A stretch of DNA of 64,000 nucleotides from Janthinobacterium fluminis (GTDB taxonomy: Bacteria > Pseudomonadota > Gammaproteobacteria > Burkholderiales > Burkholderiaceae_D). The notes under the pieces were generated by a model. It did no database searches, was not told where the DNA came from, and saw only the letters and a program-made list of their open reading frames with translations. The DNA is taken from the NCBI RefSeq assembly GCF_028595325.1, contig NZ_JAQQXR010000001.1:1116001-1180000 (forward strand). The letters run 5' to 3'. Position numbers and translations under genes: made by a program. This document shows, piece by piece, positions 9,074 to 15,955 of this stretch (position 1 is its first letter; every line of letters starts with the position of its first letter).

Positions 9074-9469
9074 ATGCACCTTACTCGCCGGAGCCGTACC
9101 ATCGCAGCGCTGCTAGTGCTGATCAGCCTGCTGTTTATGCAACTGGCCGTGGCCGCCCATGCCTGCGAGGGCCTGGCGCCCGTACCGATGGCGGCCGTGG
9201 CGACGATGGCCGACCACGAAATGGCCGGGTGCATGGGGCAGGCGGATGCCAGCCCCGGCCTGTGCGACGAACATTGCAGCCCGCCCAGCCAATCGCTGGA
9301 CCGCACTGCGGCGCCGGACGTCGCGGCATTCTTCCCGGTATTGCTGGTGCACCGCATGGCCGAAGCGGCCAGCGCCGTGCTGCCGGCCCCGCATCGCAGC
9401 GGACATTCCCCCCTGGCCCGCCGCGGCGCCCCGTCGTTGGCCGTGCGCCATTGTTGTTTCCGAATCTGA
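9074..9469 (+). CDS. Small exported Cys/Met/His-rich protein, copper-associated by context
   Basis: A 131-residue protein of unknown function. Residues 1-30 form a clear signal peptide (basic start, hydrophobic IAALLVLISLLFMQLAV, then small residues). The mature part is rich in Met, His and Cys (HEMAGCMG, CDEHCSPP and a C-terminal RHCCFRI), a composition usual for proteins next to copper-handling genes. It is followed 120 bases later by a DUF411 protein, which supports a role in periplasmic metal handling. No family name can be assigned with certainty. Dense shadow reading frames on both strands here were rejected because only this frame has a signal peptide. Confidence 0.6.
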   Translation: MHLTRRSRTIAALLVLISLLFMQLAVAAHACEGLAPVPMAAVATMADHEMAGCMGQADASPGLCDEHCSPPSQSLDRTAAPDVAAFFPVLLVHRMAEAASAVLPAPHRSGHSPLARRGAPSLAVRHCCFRI

Positions 9470-9589
9470 CCTCCTGACAGCGTAAGCCCTTGCCGCTCCG
9501 CCCACCGCGGCCGGTCATCACCATCACGTATTCAGTAAAACCTGGCGTGGGCAGCTGCGGCTCGCCCGCTTCACCTTTGGAGAAACAAC

Positions 9590-10033
9590 ATGAAATTTCA
9601 TCACCGCATTTCCGCCCGCCTGCTCGTCACGGCAGCCCTGTTGAGCACTGCAACCGTCGCGGCGGCGCAGAACATCGAAGTCTACAAACGTTCCAGCTGC
9701 GGTTGCTGCACGAAGTGGGTCGACCACATGCGCGCCAACGGCTTCGCGCCGAAGGTGCATGAAATGGACGATCTCGACCCGATCAAGAAAAAACTGGGCG
9801 TGCCGATGGAACTGGGCAGTTGCCACACCGCCCATGTCGGCGGCTACGTGATCGAAGGACATGTGCCGGCCGACCTGGTGCGCAAGCTGCTCAAGGAACG
9901 TCCGAAAGCGCGCGGCCTGGCGGTGCCGTCCATGCCGGCAGGTTCACCGGGCATGGAGGGGCCGCACAAGGTCGACTACGAGGTGCTGTTAATCAAGCCG
10001 AACGGACAATACAGCACTTACGCGAAACGCTAG
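9590..10033 (+). CDS. DUF411 family periplasmic metal-binding protein
   Basis: A 147-residue DUF411 protein. It has a signal peptide (residues 1-25, ending AAAQ), then IEVYKRSSCGCCTKW with the thioredoxin-like CxCC motif, the SCHTAHVGGYVIEGHVPA block and the PSMPAGSPGMEG segment that define the family. DUF411 proteins are commonly encoded beside copper resistance genes and are thought to bind metal in the periplasm. GGAGA stands upstream of the ATG. Together with the preceding Cys/His-rich gene it forms a probable two-gene metal-handling unit. Confidence 0.85.
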   Translation: MKFHHRISARLLVTAALLSTATVAAAQNIEVYKRSSCGCCTKWVDHMRANGFAPKVHEMDDLDPIKKKLGVPMELGSCHTAHVGGYVIEGHVPADLVRKLLKERPKARGLAVPSMPAGSPGMEGPHKVDYEVLLIKPNGQYSTYAKR

Positions 10034-10145
10034 TCCGATAACACTGACCGCGGGCCTTGGCGTATCCGGTGAGGCTGTTGTTGCATGGGAAATATTTCCA
10101 TGGGAAGATACATATTTCCCCCCTAAGAAGTGATTCCAAGCAGCC

Positions 10146-10655
10146 ATGAATATTCGCCCAAGCAATGAGGACGACTGGGAAATCCTAAAAACCATTCGAC
10201 TTGCCTCGCTTCTCGATACGCCAAGCGCATTCGGCGTCAGTTACGCGGCGCTTGTCGACAACGACGAAGCGCAATGGCGGCAGCGCGCATCGGCCCGAAC
10301 GCAACCGGAGTTCTTTTTCGCCATAAGGGAAGGGGAGGCGGTCGGCTTAATCGGCGGCGGCGTCGATTCAAGCGGGCAATATAATCTGATTGCCATGTGG
10401 GTTCACCCCGATTACCGGGGTTCGGAAGCCGCTGGCCGCTTGGTCGACGCGGTGAAAGCCCGCGCCATCGCCGCCGGACACGTCCGCGTGATTTTAAGCG
10501 TCTCTCCGGACAACCTGCGGGCGGCCAGTTTCTATCGCCGGCAGGGTTTCGCTTACTTGCCGGAATGGGAGGCGCTGGCCAGTCACCCGGAGATCAGCGT
10601 CCAGAAAATGGAGTGGCTGGCAACAAGTCGGGAGCAGGGAATTCGCGCAGTTTAG
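10146..10655 (+). CDS. GNAT family N-acetyltransferase
   Basis: A 169-residue GNAT. The N-terminal IRPSNEDDWEILKTIRL helix is typical of RimI-like members; MWVHPDYRGSEAAGRLVDAV covers the acetyl-CoA pyrophosphate loop (R/QxxGxG/A, here with a Ser-Glu-Ala variant), and SVSPDNLRAASFYRRQGF is the motif B region with the usual N...A..FY...GF. The substrate is unknown. It is a single gene; the next gene is convergent. The ribosome site is weak. Confidence 0.8.
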   Translation: MNIRPSNEDDWEILKTIRLASLLDTPSAFGVSYAALVDNDEAQWRQRASARTQPEFFFAIREGEAVGLIGGGVDSSGQYNLIAMWVHPDYRGSEAAGRLVDAVKARAIAAGHVRVILSVSPDNLRAASFYRRQGFAYLPEWEALASHPEISVQKMEWLATSREQGIRAV

Positions 10656-10778
10656 TTTGAGGAGATAGAACGCGTCGGGCAGGCATGCATTCACTGAGGT
10701 TGGGGGCGGACATTAATTCAGTTTCTGATTCTTCAGAAGAGGAATGACTCTCGAATTATTCATTAATTCGATGGTTTT

Positions 10779-11147
10779 TCAACTCATTCTTTTTGTTTTC
10801 TTGCTTTCGATAAAGTAAATAATTATAAAAATTGCCGCCACGCTAACCTCTGCAATAGACGATTCGCGGTTTGCAGGAACATATATCATGCTAACTATCC
10901 CAGTTAACAATAATGGCAAAAGGAAAGGCATGCATACACGCTTCCATATGCTAGGTGTATTATCTTTTGTTTTTTTCCAAACAAAAAATAACATGTTGCC
11001 AATCAATGAAAAAAGGAAGGCTGGAATAAGTATTGAGGTGGCTTTATTTTTAATTAAAAAAACATCAAGAATCAATGAAAATTCCAACGTTCCAAATATA
11101 GATATCATTAGCGCCAAAAACGATAGAAATATTTTTTTTGGAAACAT
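10779..11147 (-). CDS. Small four-helix membrane protein, probable bacteriocin immunity protein
   Basis: A 122-residue integral membrane protein. Four hydrophobic segments are visible at about residues 5-30, 36-56, 70-88 and 100-113, with basic linkers (WKKTKDN, KKTKRMS). It is AT-rich, unlike the surrounding chromosome. It follows directly, on the same strand, two short peptides with double-glycine leaders (11394-11549 and 11217-11381). Immunity proteins of double-glycine bacteriocins are typically small multi-helix membrane proteins encoded just downstream of the structural genes, so this role is inferred from context and topology. No sequence family was recognised. Confidence 0.6.
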   Translation of the reverse strand: MFPKKIFLSFLALMISIFGTLEFSLILDVFLIKNKATSILIPAFLFSLIGNMLFFVWKKTKDNTPSIWKRVCMPFLLPLLLTGIVSMIYVPANRESSIAEVSVAAIFIIIYFIESKKTKRMS

Positions 11148-11216
11148 TTTGCAACCAACCTGAAATTATGAATGGGTAGATGAAATATCTACCTATGTTA
11201 AAATATTGAAATGAAA

Positions 11217-11381
11217 TTATTGGGGATTCCTCATGTATCCTTCACAGACACCCTTGGCGAAATCAACCACTTTTCCGCTATTTGCTATAATTGTTGATGT
11301 TGCAGCAATAGCCGCCAATGCCGCGAGTGGTGCGAATCCACCAGATACATTTTCAATTTCTACAAGTAACAATTCTTTCAT
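11217..11381 (-). CDS. Double-glycine leader peptide, putative bacteriocin/microcin precursor 2
   Basis: A 54-residue peptide. The leader MKELLLVEIENVSGG (residues 1-15) fits the double-glycine consensus: hydrophobic residues spaced before Gly-Gly, with acidic residues between. Cleavage after Gly15 would release a 39-residue core starting FAPLAALAAIAATST, an Ala/Ile-rich stretch that looks membrane-active, with one Cys (Cys46). The start has AAGGAAAT just upstream. It begins 12 bases after the stop of the first peptide, so the two are surely co-transcribed. Codon use is AT-rich. No peptidase-containing ABC exporter is visible in the window, so export would need a transporter elsewhere. Confidence 0.7.
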   Translation of the reverse strand: MKELLLVEIENVSGGFAPLAALAAIAATSTIIANSGKVVDFAKGVCEGYMRNPQ

Positions 11382-11393
11382 GATATTTCCTTG

Positions 11394-11549
11394 TTAGGCT
11401 AAAATTTCAGGATTTGGACGAATTTTTGGCATGGTTTTCCACCATTCAACCGCTGATCGAATAGCTTTCCCAACCGCAATTCCCACATCCCTCGGAGTCG
11501 TTTCGCCTCCACTAATTGCATCTAATTCTTCCAAGGTAATTTCTCGCAT
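11394..11549 (-). CDS. Double-glycine leader peptide, putative bacteriocin/microcin precursor 1
   Basis: A 51-residue peptide beginning MREITLEELDAISGG (residues 1-15), a textbook double-glycine leader with L/E/L/I spacing before Gly-Gly. The predicted 36-residue core begins ETTPRDVGIAVGKAI and has VGIAVGKAI, a GxxxG-like helix motif seen in two-peptide (class IIb-like) bacteriocins, a Trp-Trp pair and a Pro-rich tail. It is the first gene of a three-gene unit: peptide 1, peptide 2, membrane protein. A short GGGGGC sequence precedes the ATG. Confidence 0.7.
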   Translation of the reverse strand: MREITLEELDAISGGETTPRDVGIAVGKAIRSAVEWWKTMPKIRPNPEILA

Positions 11550-11593
11550 TGCGCCCCCGAAAATTTAATCTGACTACAAAAATCTTACCCGAA

Positions 11594-11622
11594 ATTAATT
11601 CGTAATGATGCTTTAATGACAA
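11594..11622 (-). promoter_or_regulatory. Candidate promoter of the double-glycine peptide operon
   Basis: Reading the minus strand, TTGTCA (11622-11617) and ATTAAT (11599-11594) are separated by 17 bases, about 45 bases before the first peptide's start. The -10 match is modest, so this is tentative. Confidence 0.35.
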
Positions 11623-11760
11623 TAGCATCTTGTAATTGCTCTGTATGTAGGACTACTCTTAAAATTCATATCTTTAGGATCTACCTCAAAAACCCAAGCC
11701 GAACTTGGCATGATGACGGCACTCCGGTTCTGAGCCAATGTTCGTGATCAAGACCTACCG

Positions 11761-11903
11761 GCCAAGGACGGCTACATCGTGCGCGGCGGAGAGATGATAG
11801 ACGCGAGTATCGTGCAGGCTCGCTGAACAAGGAGGAGAGGGCGCTGGGCTACGAAGACGCAGTGCCGGCGGTTATGAAGGAGGCCAAGGTCGAGGCGTTC
11901 TGA
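11761..11903 (+). pseudogene. IS5-type transposase remnant
   Basis: The plus-strand reading frame gives KDGYIVRGGEMIDASIVQA, which matches the DDE-transposase segment 'g.i..G.ivDASiv.ap' of IS5-like elements. It stops at a TGA (11824-11826), and the same frame continues NKEERALGYEDAVPAVMKEA to a stop at 11903. The catalytic remainder is missing. It is only a decayed scrap, useful as evidence of past insertion next to the AT-rich peptide island. Confidence 0.4.
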
Positions 11904-12074
11904 CGCCCGTGGTCCGTCGGGACCACCGAAATTGGCAACAGCGGCGCCGAAAAAGGCCGCGATGGTGGTGGGGCCGATGGCGTTCCTCGTCCAGTTCGAT
12001 CGCCGCCCGCGCAATCTGCGCCAACATCAGCAGTTATTCGAGGTGCCCAATATTGGTTTTTCCGCCCTTTTGCA

Positions 12075-12675
12075 TCATCGCGCACGGCCGCGCATCCAGT
12101 GGAAGGCGCCAGCCGCCAGCGCCATGCCAGCTTCGGCTTGCCAGAGCGCCGTCGAGGCAACGATTAATCTGTGCATCCCAAAGGTATCGAAGGTTGGCAC
12201 TTCGTTTAACAGGATGGAGGTCAACATGCTGAGCATCAGGAGGAATAAAAAAGGCTGGGGCCGGCCGGACAGGTGGCTGAGCCCGGTGGCGAGCGCACTA
12301 AACAACACCAGACCGCTGCACAGGGCTACCGCGCCCAGCGGGCATTCGAGCAGCCAGTGCAGTACGATGCCTCCGCAAAACAGCAGCCCGAGTATGCCGC
12401 TGCCCGCCAGCTGCCGTAGGAAACGCCGCTCGGATCCTCCAGGAAAACTTGCGCCGAGGGCGGCCCAGCCAGCCTGCCGGTCTCGCGTGCTGATGTTGCA
12501 GACCAATCCCCCCACACCCGAGCGCGCCCATCAAGACGACCAAGCTCGATTGCGCATCACCGGCCAGTGACACAATCCAAATCACTATGAGCGTTGGAAA
12601 CGCGACCGGGTTGGCTGCCAGCGTCTGTTCCAGCTCCGCGACCAGTTGTGTGCCGGGTCTGCGACGCCGGGCCAA
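12075..12675 (-). pseudogene. Frameshifted inner-membrane protein remnant (FUSC/DUF2955-like)
   Basis: Two adjacent minus-strand frames appear to be one broken gene. The upstream part (about 12675-12520) reads LVAELEQTLAANPVAF then a hydrophobic TLIVIWIVSLAG segment; after a frameshift near 12515 the other frame carries three more membrane segments (LLFCGGIVLHWLLECPLG, ALCSGLVLFSALATGL, FLFLLMLSMLTSILL). The upstream frame opens right after a stop with no ATG, so the 5' end is lost. The pattern resembles fusaric-acid-resistance/DUF2955 transporters, but this is a weak call. Confidence 0.4.
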
Positions 12676-13140
12676 CTAATCGAATATGGGACGGCACCAG
12701 CGGGAGAAGGGCACCGATAGGCGATTGAGCAGGTCTAGCGGTGCATGCAGCCATCGCAGCAGTTGCGCCCTTCGTTGGATGCATGGCTTTAGATTACAAT
12801 GAGATTCGGCCTCACATGGCTCTCAAAGCCCCCCACGGCCTTCGCTCGGAGTGCGGTTTCTGGAGCGCTTGAAATAGGCCATTGACCGACCGAATTCTCG
12901 GACCCGAAGTGCCCATGAAATCCAATCGGATCACGAAGGCATTTTGAACGGCTCGCGGGTGTCTAGCAGACTCGTGGTGATTCAGTCTTGTGCATCCCAA
13001 GCAGTGTTGGAAGGATCAGCTTCACCGCTGCATCGAGCAGTGTTGTTGTCGTCATTTCCTTCAAGTTGTCGAAGTCCCTTGGTTGAGGAATGTAGACATT
13101 CGACCGGTCAACGTGGGGCGGAAGCTCTGGCGCGACGGTT
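12676..13140. other. Gene-poor remnant region
   Basis: No intact gene is supported. On the minus strand, 12963-13140 encodes a C-terminal-looking fragment (PQPRDFDNLKEMTTTTLLDA ...) with no recognisable start, fused out of frame to the transposase fragment above it. It is probably the remains of a gene cut by insertion. Confidence 0.4.
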
Positions 13141-13383
13141 CTAGCTGGTTTGATGCCGACAGGCCCCGCACTGCCAGTAGCGTAGTTCCCGCCGCTTGAA
13201 TTCGTAGGCGGCACCATGGCCGCAGCAAGGGCAAATGAATCCGTCTGGCAGCCGCGCCTTGATGAACAGCGCCTCGCATTGCTCCTCAGTGCCGTAATCG
13301 CGCAAGAACGCAGGCAACGACAGTCCCTTCTGAAACTGAATCCCATTGATCGCCATCATCGCTCCTTTCGGTGGCTCTGCCAT
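13141..13383 (-). pseudogene. IS1595-family transposase, N-terminal zinc-ribbon fragment
   Basis: Eighty codons starting MAEPPKGAMMAINGIQFQ and containing FLRDYGTEEQCEALF and the zinc ribbon CPCCGHG...YWQCGACRHQTS. This is the conserved N-terminal domain of IS1595-group transposases ('...W.dGf.Cp.CG......f.C..CrhQtS'). The protein stops immediately after HQTS, so the DDE catalytic domain is absent and the element cannot be autonomous. Confidence 0.75.
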
Positions 13384-13471
13384 CCTGATAGGGTTGACTC
13401 AACAGGGGTAGCAAAGTTCTGACGAACGAACATAATCAGACAAAATGAAAAACAACAGTAAAAAATTTCCG

Positions 13472-13500
13472 TTGTCGCTTATGCCAATTTTAAAGATAAA
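13472..13500 (+). promoter_or_regulatory. Candidate promoter of the RiPP-like cluster
   Basis: TTGTCG (13472-13477) and GATAAA (13495-13500) are spaced by 17 bases in an AT-rich patch about 75 bases ahead of the first gene of the cluster. No other promoter-like pair was seen before this gene. Weak consensus, so tentative. Confidence 0.3.
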
Positions 13501-13577
13501 ATATCGTTTGCTTTCGCGCTGTCTTGGGTACTGAAATGAAATTGTGAACTCCGTGGCTGGTTGATAGGGAGAATACG

Positions 13578-14465
13578 ATGTCAAGCAATGTTCTTGGAAT
13601 TGGACTTGCCAACGATCTATGCGAACCAGAGGCGCTTGCAGTCATCCACGAGGCCTATCGCCGCGGCCTGTGCAGCTATCTGACGATCTACCTCTACGCA
13701 AACTATACCCCTGAATTTCTGCGAACGATCCGCGCGGCACTGCCGCCGGGTCTGCGCTACGTGTGGCACGCGGGCGGCGAGTTCGAGCTGCCCTATGCCG
13801 ACGGCCGCTTCGCCGATCAGTTGCCGCGCGTCGCCGAGGTGGCTTCCATGTGGTCGCCCGCCTGGGCCACCGAGGATGTGATCGTGACCAATTTTGGCCG
13901 CACCAAGGAAGCCGGCCATCCGAACTACGTGCAATTGCTGCTGACCGAGGAATGCCTGGACGTTTGTGTGCGGCGCATGAACGAGATCACGCGCGCCAGT
14001 CCGATTCCGTTCTTCCCGGAAGTACCGCATTTCTATGCACCCGGACCGGACGAGATGCATCTGGCGACCTTCTTCCGCCGCTTCGTCGAACGGACCGGCG
14101 CCAAACTGAATTTCGATATCGGCCATTACGTCAGCTACAACCTGCTGCGCCAGGCGCCCATGCTCGACCGGATCGACGAGTTTCCGCTGGAAGCGGTCGG
14201 CGAGATCAACACAGCCGGCGGCATGGTCGGCGACGCGCAAGGCTTGACCTGGATCGACGACTACGCCGGGCCGATCAATCCGATCACGGTCGACTGCCTA
14301 CGCGCCCTGCTGCCGCGCTGCACCGGGCTGGAAGCGATGTACACCGAAACCATCGGCGCCGAGCCGTGGGTGGTGTTCCACAACCTCGAGATCCTGAATA
14401 CACTCTTCTGGCCGCACGTGGAGGCGCGGAATAACTTTGCCGAGCGAGGCCGGGTATGGGCCTGA
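13578..14465 (+). CDS. DUF692/MNIO-like iron-dependent RiPP-modifying enzyme, divergent
   Basis: A 295-residue TIM-barrel-like protein resembling DUF692 (multinuclear non-haem iron oxidases such as MbnB and TglH, which modify Cys or Asp residues of peptides). Supporting blocks are PFFPEVPHFYAPGPDE (residues 144-159), KLNFDIGHYVSYNLL (176-190) with Asp180/His183, and EINTAGG (209-215). Oddly, the usual His residues of the later metal motifs seem replaced (EINTAGG where E-x-H-x-x-G is expected; WIDDYAGPI where D-x-H is expected), so it may use a different metal set. GGGAG precedes the ATG. The last ten bases overlap the next gene, the repeat-bearing precursor-like protein, which supports a function on that protein. 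Xylose-isomerase-like barrels are an alternative. Confidence 0.6.
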   Translation: MSSNVLGIGLANDLCEPEALAVIHEAYRRGLCSYLTIYLYANYTPEFLRTIRAALPPGLRYVWHAGGEFELPYADGRFADQLPRVAEVASMWSPAWATEDVIVTNFGRTKEAGHPNYVQLLLTEECLDVCVRRMNEITRASPIPFFPEVPHFYAPGPDEMHLATFFRRFVERTGAKLNFDIGHYVSYNLLRQAPMLDRIDEFPLEAVGEINTAGGMVGDAQGLTWIDDYAGPINPITVDCLRALLPRCTGLEAMYTETIGAEPWVVFHNLEILNTLFWPHVEARNNFAERGRVWA

Positions 14466-15259
14466 AAGACCTCCAGCAGCTATACCTCGATCTGACGAAC
14501 GATGTCATCAAGCCGGGCGAGATCGCCGCTTTTGACGGTCCCGAGGATGCGCACCGGCGCGGCTATGACCTGAGCTCTGGCGAATTGCAGCGCCTGGGGC
14601 AGGTGAACTGGGACCATGCGGCGCTGGGAATCGACGTTCACCGATCGATTGAAGCAATCCGTGCGCAAGCACGCTACCGGCGCGATCCCAATACAGGACA
14701 ATTGTCGGACATCGCGTATCCCTTTCTTAACCCAGTTATGGAGATCGATAAAATGACCAACCCCAACGACCCACATGGCGATTTAAATCGGCCGGTGTAT
14801 TATCCCCAGCAGCCGCAGCCCGGCCAGCATATCGATCCGTCGATTTATAATCCGGCGGCCGTGCGCTGCGCGCCGGCGATCGATCCGTCGATGTACAACC
14901 CGGCCGCCGTGCGCTGCGCCCCGGCCATCGATCCGTCGATGTATCACCCGGCGGCGGTGCGTTGCGCCCCGGCCATCGATCTATCGATGTACAACCCGGC
15001 GGCGGTGCGCTGCGCGCCGGCCATCGATCCGGCGATGTACGCGGCGGTGACGGCGGCGATGCAGGCGCAGCCGGCCAACGTGCGTTTGCGCGGCACCATC
15101 CTCAAAGGCGCCGATTTTTCCAAACAGGACCTGCGCGGCGCGGACTTGAGCGGCGCCGACTTGAGCGAGGCCAATCTGGAGGACGCGGACTTGCGCGGCG
15201 CGCTGCTGGACGGCGCTAATTTCACCGGCGCCAAGCTCACCGGCGTGCGCTGGACGTGA
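14456..15259 (+). CDS. Putative multi-core RiPP precursor with pentapeptide-repeat tail
   Basis: A 267-residue protein in three parts. Residues 1-125 are a leader-like region (helical, acidic: DLQQLYLDLTNDVIK..., ELQRLGQVNWDHAALG) that could be a recognition or borosin-binding-type domain. Residues 126-189 are four tandem 16-residue units, IDPSMYNPAAVRCAPA with few changes, each with one Tyr, one Arg and one Cys, followed by a degenerate fifth start (IDPAMYAAVTAAM). Residues ~213-267 are pentapeptide repeats (ADLSGADLSEANLEDADL), a right-handed beta-helix. An internal in-frame ATG (14753, residue 100) has GGAG upstream, so a shorter form MTNPNDPHG... is possible. It overlaps the DUF692-like gene by ten bases. 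The precursor role is inferred from repeats plus neighbours; a structural pentapeptide protein is the alternative. Confidence 0.65.
   Translation: MGLKDLQQLYLDLTNDVIKPGEIAAFDGPEDAHRRGYDLSSGELQRLGQVNWDHAALGIDVHRSIEAIRAQARYRRDPNTGQLSDIAYPFLNPVMEIDKMTNPNDPHGDLNRPVYYPQQPQPGQHIDPSIYNPAAVRCAPAIDPSMYNPAAVRCAPAIDPSMYHPAAVRCAPAIDLSMYNPAAVRCAPAIDPAMYAAVTAAMQAQPANVRLRGTILKGADFSKQDLRGADLSGADLSEANLEDADLRGALLDGANFTGAKLTGVRWT
14831..15022 (+). repeat. Four tandem 48-bp coding repeats (candidate core peptides)
   Basis: Units at 14831-14878, 14879-14926, 14927-14974 and 14975-15022, each encoding IDxSxYxPAAVRCAPA. The protein repeats are nearly identical, while third codon positions differ (TAT/TAC, GCC/GCG, CGC/TGC contexts), which suggests that selection has maintained the peptide sequence. 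Unit 3 has His in place of Asn; unit 4 has Leu in place of the first Pro. Confidence 0.9.
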
Positions 15260-15262
15260 GCG

Positions 15263-15937
15263 GTGGAAGCGGGGGTCGAGATCGTGGGCATGGGACTCGG
15301 TAGCGGACAGGTGACGCTGGCCGGCCGGCGCGCGCTGGAACGCTGCTGCTGGCTGGGCCACTACGGCCTGCCGCTGGAGGTGCGGGCCGATTTCCTCCAG
15401 CAGTGGCCGAACGCGGTCGATCTCGATGCGCGCCTCGACACCGGCAACGGCCACGGCTTCGTGGCGCGGCTGGGCGAGGCCTTGCGCAATGCGGCGCTGC
15501 GGCATGGCCGCGTCGGGCTGGCGGTGGCCGGGCATCCGGTGGCGGCCAATCCGGCCACCGTCTGGCTGCGCCCCCATCTGGAAAGCCAGGGCATCGCGGT
15601 CGGTATCCATGGCGCGCCCAGCGCGCTGGACCATTTCATGGCCGCCACCGGCATCGATCTGCTGGCCCATCAAATCAGCCTGGTCGACGCGCGCCTATGG
15701 CTGGCGGGGGACGACGACCGCGCCGGATGGGCATTGGCGATCTGGAGCGTCGCCTATCTGCCCGATGGCCAGCGCCCGCTGCTGATCGAGCGCCTGCACC
15801 GGCGCTTCGTTGCCGGGCACCCGCTCAACTTATTCCGTATGGTGGGCGACCAGCCCCGGATCGAACAGTTCGCACTGGAACAGGCCACAGCCTGGCTGGC
15901 GCGGGTCGATGCCGAGACCACCTTGTTCGTATTTTGA
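15263..15937 (+). CDS. Tetrapyrrole-methylase-fold SAM methyltransferase, first copy
   Basis: A 224-residue protein starting at a GTG. It opens with VEIVGMGLGSGQVTLAGRRAL, the glycine-rich first strand/loop of the tetrapyrrole (corrin/porphyrin) methylase fold, then AVAGHPVAANPATVW, equivalent to the GHP loop that lines the SAM site, and GIHGAPSALDHFMAATGIDL, equivalent to the PGvSa.d segment. It is shorter than the second copy (268 residues). In RiPP clusters this fold makes peptide backbone N-methylations (borosins). It begins three bases after the precursor stop. A corrin-pathway function is unlikely without cobalamin genes nearby. Confidence 0.65.
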   Translation: MEAGVEIVGMGLGSGQVTLAGRRALERCCWLGHYGLPLEVRADFLQQWPNAVDLDARLDTGNGHGFVARLGEALRNAALRHGRVGLAVAGHPVAANPATVWLRPHLESQGIAVGIHGAPSALDHFMAATGIDLLAHQISLVDARLWLAGDDDRAGWALAIWSVAYLPDGQRPLLIERLHRRFVAGHPLNLFRMVGDQPRIEQFALEQATAWLARVDAETTLFVF

Positions 15938-15955
15938 TGGAAGAGGCCAGACGCC

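Noticed and set aside
10088-10106. Imperfect palindrome ATGGGAAATATTTCCAT before the GNAT gene
   Set aside because: Short and AT-rich, with mismatches; too weak to name as an operator.
11630-11730. A third short peptide on the minus strand just upstream of the double-glycine pair (starting MPSSAWVFEVDPKDM)
   Set aside because: It has no double-glycine leader, no ribosome site and is 32 residues long; a chance frame is likelier, although its closeness to the pair is noted.
11772-12014. Minus-strand 80-codon frame near the transposase scrap
   Set aside because: No domain, no ribosome site and mixed composition; antisense to the better-supported IS5-like remnant.
14831-15022. CRISPR-like or satellite array
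   Set aside because: The 48-bp units are directly tandem with no spacers, lie in frame and encode a conserved 16-residue peptide, so they are coding repeats.
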